Shown here: piece by piece, positions 8,600 through 18,613 of the stretch
Layout: every line of letters starts with the position of its first letter
How positions within the stretch are numbered: the stretch's first letter is position 1
Assembly (NCBI RefSeq): GCF_003591035.1
Contig: NZ_QYUO01000001.1
Span: 1,116,001 to 1,180,000 of the forward strand
Direction of reading: 5' to 3'
Length of the DNA: 64,000 nt
Origin: Noviherbaspirillum saxi
GTDB lineage: Bacteria > Pseudomonadota > Gammaproteobacteria > Burkholderiales > Burkholderiaceae_D
Made by a program: the position numbers and the translations under genes
Notes under the pieces: model-generated
Database searches by the model: none
Seen by the model: only the letters and a program-made list of their open reading frames with translations
What the model was told of the DNA's origin: nothing

Positions 8600-9592
8600 A
8601 TGACCCTGCCTTTGCCCGATCGCGAACAACTCGAAATGACGGCTCGCATCGTGTACGACGCCATGCCTGCGACGCCGCAGTATTCATGGCCGTTGCTGAA
8701 CGAAGCGCTCGGTACGGAAGTGTGGGTCAAGCATGAAAATCATACGCCGACCGGCGCATTCAAGGTGCGCGGTGGCCTGGTATACCTGCATGAACTGGCC
8801 CGGCGGTCGCCACATGTGCGTGGCGTGATTTCGGCAACGCGCGGAAACCATGGCCAGTCGGTGGCCTTCGCCGGCCGCCGTCACGGCTTGCAGGCGACCA
8901 TTGTGGTCCCGCGCGGCAACAGCAAGGAAAAGAATGCCGCCATGCGCGCATTGGGCGCGAACCTGATCGAGCATGGCAATGAGTTCCAGGAAAGCCGCGA
9001 ACACGCGATCCAACTCGCCGAGATGCAGCGGCTGCACATGATTCCTTCCTGTCATCAGGATCTGGTCTATGGCGTCGCCACTTACTGGATGGAGTTGTTG
9101 TCGGCGCAGCCGGATCTCGATACTGTATTCGTCCCGATAGGACAGGGTTCCGGCATCTGCGGCGCGATTGCCGCCCGCCACGCGCTGGGCTTGTCGACCC
9201 GTATCATCGGCGTCGTTTCCGCGCATGCGCTCGCCTACAAGCTGTCTTATGAACAGAAGCGCAAGCTGGAGTCCCCGGTCACCACGGTGACGGCGGACGG
9301 CATGGCTTGCCGTGTGCCGGACGAGGCATCGCTGGCGTGGGTTACGCGTTATGCCGACGACATTGTCGCGGTCACCGATGACGAAGTCGAAGAAGCCATG
9401 CGGCTCTACTACCTCGCAACGCATAACGTTGCCGAAGGCGCCGGCGCTGCGGCACTTGCTGCCGCCATGCAGATGAAGCAGCAACTGGCCGGCCGCAAGA
9501 TCGGCGTCCCGCTCTGCGGCGGCAATGTCGATCATGACCAGTTCGCCCGCATCCTGAACAGACAACAACGCTGTCCCCAACCGCTCTCCTGA
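8600..9592 (+). CDS. Threonine/serine dehydratase-like PLP enzyme
   Basis: A 330-residue fold-type II PLP enzyme resembling threonine dehydratase and serine racemase. NHTPTGAFKVRG near residue 50 supplies the Schiff-base Lys, ATRGNHGQSVAFAGR the phosphate/substrate loop, and PLCGGNVD near the C-terminus the family glycine-rich end. It lacks the ACT regulatory domain of biosynthetic IlvA, so a catabolic deaminase (2-oxo acid plus ammonia) is likely. ATG 8600 is chosen because longer frames run through the promoter. LysE starts 9 nt after its stop, indicating an operon under the MocR regulator. Confidence 0.88.
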   Translation: MTLPLPDREQLEMTARIVYDAMPATPQYSWPLLNEALGTEVWVKHENHTPTGAFKVRGGLVYLHELARRSPHVRGVISATRGNHGQSVAFAGRRHGLQATIVVPRGNSKEKNAAMRALGANLIEHGNEFQESREHAIQLAEMQRLHMIPSCHQDLVYGVATYWMELLSAQPDLDTVFVPIGQGSGICGAIAARHALGLSTRIIGVVSAHALAYKLSYEQKRKLESPVTTVTADGMACRVPDEASLAWVTRYADDIVAVTDDEVEEAMRLYYLATHNVAEGAGAAALAAAMQMKQQLAGRKIGVPLCGGNVDHDQFARILNRQQRCPQPLS

Positions 9593-9601
9593 GGAACCGC
9601 T

Positions 9602-10192
9602 ATGGAATCCCTGCTGCCGCTCGCACTCTTCGCATTCGTCTCGTCGATCACCCCTGGGCCAAACAACATCATGCTGACCTCGTCGGGCATTCTGTTCGGC
9701 TTTCAGCGCTCGATCCCTCACATGCTCGGCATCACCGTCGGCTTCGGCGTCATGCTGGCGCTTTGCGCGGCGGGCATCGGCAGTGTGATTCTTGCCGTTC
9801 CGGCGATTCATATTGTGCTTAAGGTACTGGGTTCGGCTTATCTGCTTTATCTGGCCTGGCAACTGCGCAGCATGGCGTTCCGCCAGGACCAGCAGGGCAG
9901 CGCCAGGCCAATGTCTTTTTTCGGTGCCGCGCTGTTCCAGTTTGCCAATCCCAAGGCATGGGTGATGGCGATCACCGGCGCTTCCGCCTTCCTGCCGCTG
10001 GTGCAGCCGGTATGGTTTGCCATCCTGCTGTTTTGCACGGTGTTTTGTGCAATCAATCTTCCCTGCATCGGCTTGTGGGCCGGTACCGGTGCCGCACTGC
10101 GCCGCTATCTCGCGCAACCGCAGTGGCAGCGCCTGTTTTGCGCGGTGATGGTACTGCTTACGATTTACTCCGCTATTGCTATCTGGCTGTAG
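9602..10192 (+). CDS. LysE-family amino acid exporter
   Basis: A 196-residue inner-membrane protein with about six hydrophobic segments and the family N-terminal signature SSITPGPNNIMLTSSG. LysE/RhtB proteins export amino acids such as lysine, threonine or homoserine. GAGGAA (9591-9596) overlaps the end of the dehydratase gene, so translation may be coupled. With the dehydratase and MocR regulator it probably removes excess amino acid; substrate is not determined. Confidence 0.92.
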   Translation: MESLLPLALFAFVSSITPGPNNIMLTSSGILFGFQRSIPHMLGITVGFGVMLALCAAGIGSVILAVPAIHIVLKVLGSAYLLYLAWQLRSMAFRQDQQGSARPMSFFGAALFQFANPKAWVMAITGASAFLPLVQPVWFAILLFCTVFCAINLPCIGLWAGTGAALRRYLAQPQWQRLFCAVMVLLTIYSAIAIWL

Positions 10193-10250
10193 ACCACTAC
10201 TGCGCGGCTTGCTTGCGAGGACCGAAGACTAAGCATGCAACCGTCCATAA

Positions 10251-10282
10251 CCCGTCATCCTCGCGCAAGCGGGGATGACGGG
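10251..10282. repeat. REP-like palindrome (CCCGTCATCC type)
   Basis: CCCGTCATCC (10251-10260) and GGATGACGGG (10273-10282) form ten-base perfect arms around a 12-nt loop. This resembles the widespread proteobacterial CGTCATCC/GGATGACG palindromes and may act as the end of the LysE transcript. No other copy was noticed in the window. Confidence 0.5.
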
Positions 10283-10401
10283 GCAGAGTGGCAAGAAGGA
10301 ATAACTGCCGGCGGCCGCAGGCAAATGCCGCAAGTTTAGAAACTTAGAAACACTATTTATTCCGCATGCCAGTGCACCACGGATGAGATGAGGAAAACAC
10401 T

Positions 10402-11283
10402 ATGAATGCAACGATGACGCAGGAAAGCCGTGGCATGTGGCTGGGCCTGGCCGGGGTCGCGATCTTTAGCCTGACCTTGCCGTTCACCCGCATGGCGGTG
10501 GCTGAACTCAACCCGGTGCTGGTGGCATTGGGCAGGGCGGTCGTTGCCGCGATCGCATCGGCTGCCTTGCTGTGGTGGATGGGTGCACCGCGTCCGACAA
10601 CGGCGCAATGGCGCGCACTGGTCATCACTTCGCTCGGCGTGGTAATCGGTTTCCCAGTGTTTACCTCGATCGCGATGCGCTACGTACCGGCGTCGCACGG
10701 CGCGATCGTGATCGGCATCCTGCCGCTTGCCACCGCGCTGTTCGGTGCGCTCCGCTTCGGCGAACGGCCATCGATGGGATTCTGGATTGCAGCCCTGGTC
10801 GGCAGTGCGCTAGTCGTCGGTTTTGCGCTGTGGCAGGGCGACGGAGAGTTCCATGTCGCCGATCTCGCGCTGTTTGCGGCAGTCATCGCCGCTGCAATGG
10901 GTTATGCGGAAGGGGGACGCCTGTCGCAGTCCATGGGCGGCCAGCAAGTGATTTCCTGGGCCCTGGTGCTTTCCATGCCGGTATTGCTGCCGGTCACGGT
11001 ATGGCTGGTCTGGACTTATGGGCTTGATGCGTCGCCGAAGGCATGGATAGGATTCGGCTATGTGTCGCTATTTTCGATGTTTATTGGGTTCTTCTTTTGG
11101 TATAAAGGGCTGGCCCTCGGCGGCATCGCCAGGGTTGGGCAGGTGCAACTGTTGCAACCTTTCCTGACCTTGCTGGCTGCGGCCTTGATGCTCGGTGAAG
11201 CCCTGGATGCGCGCAACTTTCTGTTTGCGATTGCGGTAATTGCGGTCGTCGCGGTCGGCAGGCAAATGGGCGTCCGGCGCTGA
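10402..11283 (+). CDS. EamA/DMT-family transporter
   Basis: A 293-residue inner-membrane protein with about ten transmembrane segments arranged as two EamA repeats, the second beginning near residue 150. Drug/metabolite transporter superfamily members export amino acids, nucleotides or toxic compounds. GAGG precedes ATG 10402. It stands alone; the flanking LysE and RidA genes suggest amino-acid related export, which is inference. Confidence 0.9.
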   Translation: MNATMTQESRGMWLGLAGVAIFSLTLPFTRMAVAELNPVLVALGRAVVAAIASAALLWWMGAPRPTTAQWRALVITSLGVVIGFPVFTSIAMRYVPASHGAIVIGILPLATALFGALRFGERPSMGFWIAALVGSALVVGFALWQGDGEFHVADLALFAAVIAAAMGYAEGGRLSQSMGGQQVISWALVLSMPVLLPVTVWLVWTYGLDASPKAWIGFGYVSLFSMFIGFFFWYKGLALGGIARVGQVQLLQPFLTLLAAALMLGEALDARNFLFAIAVIAVVAVGRQMGVRR

Positions 11284-11337
11284 GCGGTAGAATTGCCGTC
11301 TTTTTCATCCCCGCCAATCCTTTTTTCGGAGACCATC

Positions 11338-11796
11338 TTGTCCTACTACGACAAACTGAAAGCCCTCAATATCGAACTGCCGGCCGTCGCCGCGCCCGCA
11401 GCCGCCTATGTGATGTTTGCACAAACCGGCAACACCGTCTTCCTGTCCGGCCATATCGCCAAGAAGGACGGCAAGCCATGGGTGGGCCAGCTTGGCAAGA
11501 ACATGTCGACCGACGAAGGCAAGCAGGCCGCGCGCGCCGTGGCGATCGATCTGATCGCCACCTTGCAGGCAGCCTGCGGCGGCGATCTCAATCGCGTCAA
11601 GCGCATCGTCAAGGTGATGAGCCTGGTGAATTCGACCGCGGAATATACCGAGCAGCACCTGGTCACCAATGGCGCGTCCGAACTGTTCGGCGAAATCTTC
11701 GGCGAGCAGGGCAAGCATGCGCGCTCCGCATTCGGCGTGGCGCAAATTCCCTTGGGAGCCTGCGTTGAAATCGAACTGATCGCCGAACTTACCTGA
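11338..11796 (+). CDS. RidA/YjgF/Rid-family protein
   Basis: A 152-residue Rid-superfamily protein of the longer subgroup that opens SYYDKLKALNIELP. The conserved Arg is in HARSAFGVAQIPLGACVEIE near the C-terminus, as needed for 2-aminoacrylate/imine deaminase activity. Start is TTG 11338 with CGGAGA (about 11327-11332) upstream; the in-frame ATG at 11293 would add residues not found in the family. RidA-type enzymes hydrolyse reactive enamines released by PLP enzymes such as the dehydratase and aminotransferase nearby. Confidence 0.88.
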   Translation: MSYYDKLKALNIELPAVAAPAAAYVMFAQTGNTVFLSGHIAKKDGKPWVGQLGKNMSTDEGKQAARAVAIDLIATLQAACGGDLNRVKRIVKVMSLVNSTAEYTEQHLVTNGASELFGEIFGEQGKHARSAFGVAQIPLGACVEIELIAELT

Positions 11797-11830
11797 TTCT
11801 TTTTATCCCAACCCGCATCGAGGAGCATTC

Positions 11831-12661
11831 ATGATCCAGCGCCGTTTTCGCCAAGTCGACGTCTTTACCGCCGTGCCTTACCTGGGCAATCCGGTCGCCG
11901 TCATCCTCGATGGTGATGGCTTGACGACGGAACGCATGCAGACCATCGCGCGCTGGACCAATCTGTCCGAAACGACTTTCGTTTGCTCCCCCACCGATCC
12001 CTCGGCCGATTACCTGCTGCGTATTTTTTGTCCAACCAATGAAATGCGTTTTGCAGGGCATCCGACGATAGGCAGCGCGCATGCCTTGCTGTCGTCCGGA
12101 TTCATACCAAAGCAGGCCGGTACGCTGGTGCAGCAATGCGGGGTAGGGCTGGTACATCTGCAGACCGACGACGATGGCATTGCGATCGCGTTGCCGCCAG
12201 CTCTGATGACGCCGGTAGACGCCGCCACGCATAGGGAGGTCGAAGAAGCGATCGGCGCACGCCTGCTGGAAGCCCCCGTCATTGTCGATATCGGTGTCGA
12301 ATGGCTGACCGGGCAGGTTGCAAGCGGCGAAGCCTTGCGCGCTTTGAAGCCGTCGATGGATGGTATGGCTGCAATAGCCAGGCGCGTCGGCGCCAATGTG
12401 AACATGTTCGGGCTGGACGGCGATACGGTGGAAGTCCGTTCATTCGCCCCGAATGAAAGCACGCCGGAAGATCCGGTCTGCGGCAGCGGCAATGGCGCGG
12501 TGGCGTACTACCTGCGCGAGCGTCGCGGAACGGTCGATTACCATGCGCGTCAAGGTCGCTGCGTCGGGCGCGACGGCCACATCCGCGTCAGCCATGACAA
12601 GGACACCATCTGGCTCGGCGGCCAGGCGGTCAATTGCATTGAAGGCATGATCCAGGCGTAA
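11831..12661 (+). CDS. PhzF-family isomerase/epimerase-like protein
   Basis: A 276-residue member of the PhzF/YddE family with a diaminopimelate-epimerase fold. Seen: RQVDVFTAVPYLGNPVAV at the N-terminus, the catalytic Glu in LSETTFV near residue 45, CPTNEMRFAGHPTIGSAH, and PEDPVCGSGNGA near the C-terminus. PhzF isomerises dihydro-hydroxyanthranilate in phenazine synthesis, but no phenazine genes are present and most homologues have unknown substrates. GAGGAG (11819-11824) precedes ATG 11831; it is 34 nt after RidA and probably in one transcript. Confidence 0.9.
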   Translation: MIQRRFRQVDVFTAVPYLGNPVAVILDGDGLTTERMQTIARWTNLSETTFVCSPTDPSADYLLRIFCPTNEMRFAGHPTIGSAHALLSSGFIPKQAGTLVQQCGVGLVHLQTDDDGIAIALPPALMTPVDAATHREVEEAIGARLLEAPVIVDIGVEWLTGQVASGEALRALKPSMDGMAAIARRVGANVNMFGLDGDTVEVRSFAPNESTPEDPVCGSGNGAVAYYLRERRGTVDYHARQGRCVGRDGHIRVSHDKDTIWLGGQAVNCIEGMIQA

Positions 12662-12862
12662 TGCAGATTCGGCGCGGCCGGCTGATTCTGTCGCAATGAT
12701 CGGAATCGGAACCGGGAGCGCGTCGCATGCACTACAATCTCAACTCCGGCCGGCATCTATCCGATGCTGTTCTGATAAAAGTCTGCCACGAGCGGACCTT
12801 CATAAGGTGAATGGTCGTTGCGACAACGTGAAGACATTTGCCATCAACCAAGCGAGACCAGT

Positions 12863-14056
12863 ATGAAAATGGAAAATCCAACCCCGATCCAATGGCAATT
12901 CTCCGAGCGCGCTCAACAGCTGCAAAGCTCCGCAATCCGTGAAATCCTGAAGGTGACCGCGCGTCCCGAAGTCATCTCTTTCGCGGGTGGATTGCCTTCT
13001 CCCGAAACCTTCCCGGTCGAGCGCATGCGCGCCGCCTTCGACAGCGTTCTGGTCAAGCAGGGCAAGGTAGCGCTGCAGTACGGACCGACCGATGGTTACG
13101 GCCCGCTGCGGGAATGGATTGCTAATTCCTTGTCCGGCGACGGTGTCAAGATCGTGCCCGAGCAGGTGTTGATGGTGTCCGGTTCGCAGCAAGGCCTGGA
13201 CCTGCTGGCAAAGGTGCTGGTCGATGAAGGCAGCAAGGTACTTGTCGAGACGCCCAGCTATCTCGGCGCGCTACAGGCATTTTCCGTTTATCGCCCCGAA
13301 TTCGTCTCGGTGCCGACCGATGAGAACGGCCTGTTGCCGGATCGCCTGGACGACATCGGCAAGGGTGCGCGCCTGCTGTATGCACTGCCCAATTTTCAGA
13401 ATCCCACCGGCCGCACGATGCCGGTCGAACGCCGCATCGCGCTGGTAGAAGCCTGTGCCCGCCTCGGCCTGCCATTGATTGAGGACGACCCGTATGGCGC
13501 ATTGTGCTATCGTGGCGAACCCCTGCCCAAGCTGCTGGGAATGAACCCGAACGGCGTGATTTACATGGGTTCGTTCTCCAAGGTGCTGACGCCGGGTATT
13601 CGCCTCGGCTACGTGGTCGCGCCGGTACCGCTGATCCGCAAGCTTGAGCAAGCCAAGCAGGCGGCCGATCTGCACACTGCGACGCTGACGCAAATGGTGG
13701 TGTATGAGGCAATCAAGGATGGCTTCCTGACCGAACACATTCCGACGATCCGCAAACTGTATGCAGACCAGTGCGACGCAATGCTGGCCGCATTGACGGA
13801 ATTCTTCCCGCCGTCCGTCACCTGGACCAAACCCGAGGGCGGCATGTTCATCTGGCTGACACTGCCCAAGCATATCGACAGCATGAAATTGCTCGATGAA
13901 GCGATCGAGCAACTGGTCGCCTTCGTGCCGGGCGCACCGTTCTATGCGAATGCGCCGGAACACAATACCCTGCGTCTGAGCTTTGTGACTGTGCCGCCGG
14001 CCAAGATTCGTGAAGGCGTTGAGAAGCTCGGCAAGCTGATCGCCGCGAAACTGTAA
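12863..14056 (+). CDS. PLP-dependent aminotransferase (2-aminoadipate/LysN-like class I)
   Basis: A 397-residue fold-type I aminotransferase. Landmarks are SFAGGLPSPETFP near the N-terminus, YALPNFQNPTGRTM with the PLP-contacting Asn, EDDPYG, and GSFSKVLTPGIRLGY with the Schiff-base Lys. It lacks the GntR domain and resembles LysN/2-aminoadipate and aromatic/branched-chain aminotransferases, transferring amino groups between amino acids and 2-oxoglutarate. ATG 12863 starts the conserved region; the ribosome site is weak. An intrinsic terminator follows at 14077-14107. Confidence 0.88.
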   Translation: MKMENPTPIQWQFSERAQQLQSSAIREILKVTARPEVISFAGGLPSPETFPVERMRAAFDSVLVKQGKVALQYGPTDGYGPLREWIANSLSGDGVKIVPEQVLMVSGSQQGLDLLAKVLVDEGSKVLVETPSYLGALQAFSVYRPEFVSVPTDENGLLPDRLDDIGKGARLLYALPNFQNPTGRTMPVERRIALVEACARLGLPLIEDDPYGALCYRGEPLPKLLGMNPNGVIYMGSFSKVLTPGIRLGYVVAPVPLIRKLEQAKQAADLHTATLTQMVVYEAIKDGFLTEHIPTIRKLYADQCDAMLAALTEFFPPSVTWTKPEGGMFIWLTLPKHIDSMKLLDEAIEQLVAFVPGAPFYANAPEHNTLRLSFVTVPPAKIREGVEKLGKLIAAKL

Positions 14057-14076
14057 TTGGCCTTTGCATCGGCTGT

Positions 14077-14107
14077 AAAAGCGCTCCGATCATGGAGCGC
14101 TTTTTTT
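14077..14107 (+). terminator. Intrinsic terminator of the aminotransferase gene
   Basis: AAAAGCGCTCC (14077-14087) and GGAGCGCTTTT (14094-14104) form an 11-bp stem with a 6-nt loop, followed by T residues to 14107. Confidence 0.92.
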
Positions 14108-14256
14108 CATTGTGACTTTTGCTACAAACCTGTCCAGACCCTGTTCGGGAGCGTGTTGTATAAAGGAATAATCTTTAAATTGCTTATAGAAAACCAATGG
14201 CTTGAGGCAATTGTTTTGCTAGACTCGGTTCACCGGCAAGCATATTTCCAGATTGA

Positions 14257-16209
14257 ATGAATTTCTACGGCACCAGCGGCAACGATAATCTTACCGGCTC
14301 CACGGGCGATGACATGCTATCGGGAGGGAGCGGCAACGATACGCTGGACGGCGGCGCCGGCAATGATGAGCTGTATGGCGGCAGCGGTAATGATTTTTAT
14401 ATCATTCGCGACCGTTTCGATTTCGTCTACGACTCGAGCGGTACTGACAGTGGAATCATCTATGCGGATTTCTACAAGGCCGATGCGGACGTTGAAGGCT
14501 GGACCTGGGCAAGCGGCGTGCAAAAGCTGCCTTACTGGATAGATTCCATGCTACCGGGAAGCGCGTCGAGCTTTACTCCTCTGCTGGGCGGCAGCAAGAC
14601 GATTTATTTCTGTTTTCCCACTGTAGCGCCGGCGCATTTTTCTTCAAGCGACGCTAGCGGATTCAGGGCATTCACCGCGCAACAGCAGGCATTTGCGAAA
14701 CAAGCCTTTGCCTATATCTCCAGCGTCATCGGTATCCAGTTCGTGGAAACGAGCAATCCGGCTGCGGTGAACACCATGGTGCTTGCCAATAATATCCAGT
14801 CCGGGTCGGCCGGGTATGCCTACTATCCCTTCGACGATTACCAGGGCAGTGATGTGCTGCTCAACCATACCGGCAGCAGCGCACGCAATCTGACCCCGCA
14901 AGCCGGCGATTATTCCGCGTTGACGCTCATCCATGAGTTGGGGCATGCACTGGGACTGAAACATCCTTTCAAGGAAAGCGATTCGATCGGCAGCAGCAGC
15001 GACGGTCCTTTCCTGTCTGCGGCGGAAGATTCGTCGCAATGGACTGTCATGAGCTATAACAGCCGGCCGGCGGAATACAACCTGCTCTACTCGCCATTCG
15101 ATATCGCCGCGTTACAGTATCTGTATGGACCAAGCACCGCGCAGACCGCGGACAATGTCTACACGCTGAGCGCCACGGCGCCCAACTTCATCTGGGATGG
15201 CGGCGGCAACGACAGCATCGATGCAAGCAGCATGACCCAGGGCCTTACCTTGTATCTTGAACCGGGTTACCACGGCTATGTCGGATCGCAATCCGCGCTG
15301 ATGTCTTCGGCAGGTCAGGTGACCGTCAATTTCGGCACGGTGATCGAAAACGCGAGAGGCGGTTCGGCCGTCGACACGATTATCGGCAACGGCGCAGCCA
15401 ATCATCTCTACGGCAATGGCGGCAACGACACACTGAGCGGCGGCGCCGGAAACGATATCCTCGAAGGCGGCGACGGCGATGACAATTTCATTGGTCTGTC
15501 CGGATGCGACGTCATTTATGGCGGAAACGGTTCCGACACGCTGTCGCTGGCTTCCGGCATCACGCAGGTACAGGTGCTGAAACTGCGTAACGATGCGCTG
15601 ATGGTGAGCGACAACAATGGCAACGTGAACGTGTGCCGCAACGTCGAACAGATCCAGTTTGCAGATGGCGCGCTCGGAGCCAGCGCATTGAGCGCGACCG
15701 GTAACCTCGACGCTATTCTTGGGCAAATCTATGTGGCGGCTTTCCGCCGTGCGCCTGAAACCGAAGGTTATAACTATTGGTCGCAGGATGTGGCCGCCCG
15801 CGGCTATGCGGCGGTTGCCGAAACGATGTTTTCGCTGGATATTGTCAAGGTGATCTACCCAGTTGCAATGACGGCAAGCCAGTTCGTCACCGCCATCTAC
15901 AACAACGTCTTCGACCGTGCTCCTGATGCGCAGGGCCTCGAATTTTGGATAGGGCATCTCGCCTCACGATCGCGCGGACAACTGGTGATCGATATGACCA
16001 ATGCCGCCCTTACTACGGCCGATGGAACCAGCGGCAAGGACTTCTTTCAGAACCGGCTCGACTGGTCGCTATATGCGGTCAGTTATCAAAGCGAGCAACA
16101 GCGTGAAATGACGCCTGACCATCTCACGATGGTGACGAACAGCGTCAATGCAGATGCATCGACGCTGTTGACATTGATCGGGCAGGGCGAAAGCGGAATC
16201 GCCTTGTAG
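14257..16209 (+). CDS. RTX serralysin-type metalloprotease with DUF4214 tail
   Basis: A 650-residue secreted zinc protease. Domain order: N-terminal RTX nonapeptides (residues 4-48, GGSGNDTLDGGAGND type), peptidase M10B domain with HELGHALGLKH (His226, Glu227, His230, His236) and the Met-turn VMSYNS (Met265), a second RTX block (about 377-430), then a DUF4214 module (about 480-590). No N-terminal signal peptide is seen, so type I secretion is expected; no ABC/MFP exporter genes adjoin it. RTX repeats bind calcium outside the cell. Preceded by AT-rich DNA (14110-14256). An RTX block at the N-terminus is unusual for serralysins. Confidence 0.9.
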   Translation: MNFYGTSGNDNLTGSTGDDMLSGGSGNDTLDGGAGNDELYGGSGNDFYIIRDRFDFVYDSSGTDSGIIYADFYKADADVEGWTWASGVQKLPYWIDSMLPGSASSFTPLLGGSKTIYFCFPTVAPAHFSSSDASGFRAFTAQQQAFAKQAFAYISSVIGIQFVETSNPAAVNTMVLANNIQSGSAGYAYYPFDDYQGSDVLLNHTGSSARNLTPQAGDYSALTLIHELGHALGLKHPFKESDSIGSSSDGPFLSAAEDSSQWTVMSYNSRPAEYNLLYSPFDIAALQYLYGPSTAQTADNVYTLSATAPNFIWDGGGNDSIDASSMTQGLTLYLEPGYHGYVGSQSALMSSAGQVTVNFGTVIENARGGSAVDTIIGNGAANHLYGNGGNDTLSGGAGNDILEGGDGDDNFIGLSGCDVIYGGNGSDTLSLASGITQVQVLKLRNDALMVSDNNGNVNVCRNVEQIQFADGALGASALSATGNLDAILGQIYVAAFRRAPETEGYNYWSQDVAARGYAAVAETMFSLDIVKVIYPVAMTASQFVTAIYNNVFDRAPDAQGLEFWIGHLASRSRGQLVIDMTNAALTTADGTSGKDFFQNRLDWSLYAVSYQSEQQREMTPDHLTMVTNSVNADASTLLTLIGQGESGIAL

Positions 16210-16265
16210 CGACGGCATCGCTCGCCGGGAAACGCGGATGAGTGGTCCCGGGAGACCTTACTGCA

Positions 16266-16283
16266 GCCGGAACCGTTTCCGGC
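16266..16283. other. Short hairpin between convergent protease and parC genes
   Basis: GCCGGAA (16266-16272) pairs with TTCCGGC (16277-16283) around CCGT, between the stop codons of the two convergent genes. There is no T-run, so a terminator role is only suggested. Confidence 0.35.
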
Positions 16284-16291
16284 CGGATCCG

Positions 16292-18601
16292 CTAGTTCGG
16301 CGCCAAGCCGGCAGGTTTGATCTTCGATTCCAGCGCCTTGCCCTTGCGCGCACGCTTGCCTATATGAGCCGCGAGTTCGTTCGCCGTCAATCGGACGTCC
16401 TGCGCCTTGCCGGCGCGTCCGGTACCGGACACTGTCACGCCTTTCTGGCTGATCGCTTGCGCCGCCAGGAGCTTCTCGTTCTTCTCCAGCTCCATCAGGA
16501 TCACGCCGCGACCGCCACCCGACAGGGTCTTGATCTCGTCCATGCCGAATACCAGCAGCCGTCCCTTTTCGGACAGGCAGGCAATCGCGCTTGCATTGTC
16601 TGCAATCGTGCGCGGCGCGAGCGGCTCATCGCCATCTTCAAGAGTAATGAAGGCTTTGCCGGCCTTGACGCGGCTGACCATGTCGCCGGCCTTGGTGGTA
16701 AAGCCGTAGCCGGCGGTGGACGCGAGCAATAGCGCAGTCTCTGCCGGGCCGACGAAGTAGTGCAGCAGGCGCGTGCCGCTGGCCAGTTCGATCAGCGTGG
16801 TAACGGGTACGCCGTCGCCGCGCGCACCCGGCAGCGCAGTGACGGGCACGGAGTAAATCCGGCCGTTCGAGCCGAAAGCAAGCAGGGTATCGACGGTCCG
16901 GCATTCAAAGGTGCCGTACAGGTTATCTCCGGCCTTGAAGGTGAACTGCGCCGGATCATGGCCGTGTCCGGTACGTGCGCGCACCCAGCCCTTTTGCGAG
17001 ATCACCACGGTGACCGGTTCGTCGATGACTTTCTGTTCGACGCTGGCCCGTTCCGCTTCCTTGATCAGGGTACGGCGTGCATCGCCAAACTGCTTGGCAT
17101 CGGCTTCGATTTCCTTGATCACCAGTTTTTTCATCGACCCGGGATTGTCGAGCAGGTCGTGCAGCGATTCCTTTTCCTTGCGCAGCTCGTCCAGCTCCTG
17201 CTGGATCTTGATGGCTTCCAGCCTGGCGAGCTGGCGCAGGCGGATTTCCAGGATGTCTTCGGCTTGACGGTCGGATAGCTTGAACGCCTGCATCAACGCC
17301 GGCTTTGGCTCGTCCGATTCGCGGATGATCTTGATCACCTTGTCGATGTTGAGCAAGACTGCTTCGCGGCCTTCCAGGATATGAATCCGATCGTCGACTT
17401 TTCTGAGTCTGAACTGGGTGCGTCGGGTGATCGTCGCAAAACGGAAGTCTATCCATTCGCGCAGAATGTGGCCGAGACCCTTCTGGCGTGGCCGGCCGTC
17501 GCCGCCTATCATCACCAGATTGATCGAACTGCCGGTCTCCAGTGAGGTATGGGCCAGCAGGATATTCATGAATTCTGTCTGGTCCTGGTTCTTCGACTTC
17601 GGCTCCAGCACCAGCCGCACCGGTGCATCCTTGCCCGATTCGTCGCGCACGGTGTCGAGCACCGACAGGATCATCTGCTTGGTCGCGAGCTGTTCCGGTA
17701 ACAGCGATTTCTTGCCGACCTTGACCTTGGGATTGGTCAGTTCCTCGATTTCTTCGAGGATTTTCTGCGACGATGTACCGGGTGGCAGTTCGGTTACGAC
17801 CGCTTGCCACTGGCCGCGCGCGAGGTCTTCGATTTTCCAGCGTGCGCGCACCTTCAGCGTGCCGCGACCGCCTTCATACATTTCCGAGATTGCCGATGTC
17901 GGCGTGATGATTTGCCCGCCGCCCGGAAAGTCCGGTCCGGGTATGAACTCCATCAATTCCGCATGGCTCAGCTTGGGATTGCGGATCAGCGCGACGGCGG
18001 CTTTTGCCACTTCGGTCAGGTTATGAGACGGGATCTCGGTTGCCAGGCCGACCGCGATGCCGGATGCACCATTCAACAGGACAAAGGGCAGGCGCGCCGG
18101 CAGCAGCTTCGGCTCTTCGGATGTGCCGTCATAGTTCGGGGTGAAGTCGACGGTGCCCATGTCGATTTCATCGAGCAGCAGCCGCGAGATCGGCGTCAAG
18201 CGCGCTTCGGTGTAGCGCATGGCCGCCGCGCCATCGCCGTCGCGTGAACCGAAATTCCCCTGGCCGTCGATCAGCGGATAGCGCAGTGAAAAATTCTGCG
18301 CCATACGCACCAATGCGTCATATACCGACTGGTCGCCGTGCGGATGCAGTTTGCCCAGCACGTCGCCGACCACCGCCGCGGATTTGCGCGGTTTGGCGGT
18401 CGAGTTCAGTCCGAGTTCGTTCATTGCATACAGGATGCGGCGCTGTACCGGCTTCTGGCCATCGCTGACATCGGGCAGCGCCCGGCCCTTGACCACCGAG
18501 ATCGCATAATCGAGGTAAGCGCGCTCGGCAAAGGTCGCCAGCGTCAGCGCCTCGCCGTCACCGGACGGCATCTCATCAAACAGGTTGGCTTGTTCAATCA
18601 T
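16292..18601 (-). CDS. parC: DNA topoisomerase IV subunit A
   Basis: A 769-residue type IIA topoisomerase A subunit, which with ParE decatenates daughter chromosomes using ATP. The active-site Tyr lies in [13 protein letters not shown] near residue 125, the quinolone-determining region [17 protein letters not shown] precedes it, and the C-terminal beta-pinwheel is present. It has the ParC rather than the GyrA form: partner parE is upstream and the protein is shorter than GyrA. It is the third gene of parE-transglycosylase-parC, starting 12 nt after the transglycosylase stop. Confidence 0.95.
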   Translation of the reverse strand: MIEQANLFDEMPSGDGEALTLATFAERAYLDYAISVVKGRALPDVSDGQKPVQRRILYAMNELGLNSTAKPRKSAAVVGDVLGKLHPHGDQSVYDALVRMAQNFSLRYPLIDGQGNFGSRDGDGAAAMRYTEARLTPISRLLLDEIDMGTVDFTPNYDGTSEEPKLLPARLPFVLLNGASGIAVGLATEIPSHNLTEVAKAAVALIRNPKLSHAELMEFIPGPDFPGGGQIITPTSAISEMYEGGRGTLKVRARWKIEDLARGQWQAVVTELPPGTSSQKILEEIEELTNPKVKVGKKSLLPEQLATKQMILSVLDTVRDESGKDAPVRLVLEPKSKNQDQTEFMNILLAHTSLETGSSINLVMIGGDGRPRQKGLGHILREWIDFRFATITRRTQFRLRKVDDRIHILEGREAVLLNIDKVIKIIRESDEPKPALMQAFKLSDRQAEDILEIRLRQLARLEAIKIQQELDELRKEKESLHDLLDNPGSMKKLVIKEIEADAKQFGDARRTLIKEAERASVEQKVIDEPVTVVISQKGWVRARTGHGHDPAQFTFKAGDNLYGTFECRTVDTLLAFGSNGRIYSVPVTALPGARGDGVPVTTLIELASGTRLLHYFVGPAETALLLASTAGYGFTTKAGDMVSRVKAGKAFITLEDGDEPLAPRTIADNASAIACLSEKGRLLVFGMDEIKTLSGGGRGVILMELEKNEKLLAAQAISQKGVTVSGTGRAGKAQDVRLTANELAAHIGKRARKGKALESKIKPAGLAPN

Positions 18602-18613
18602 TGTTGTCTGTGT

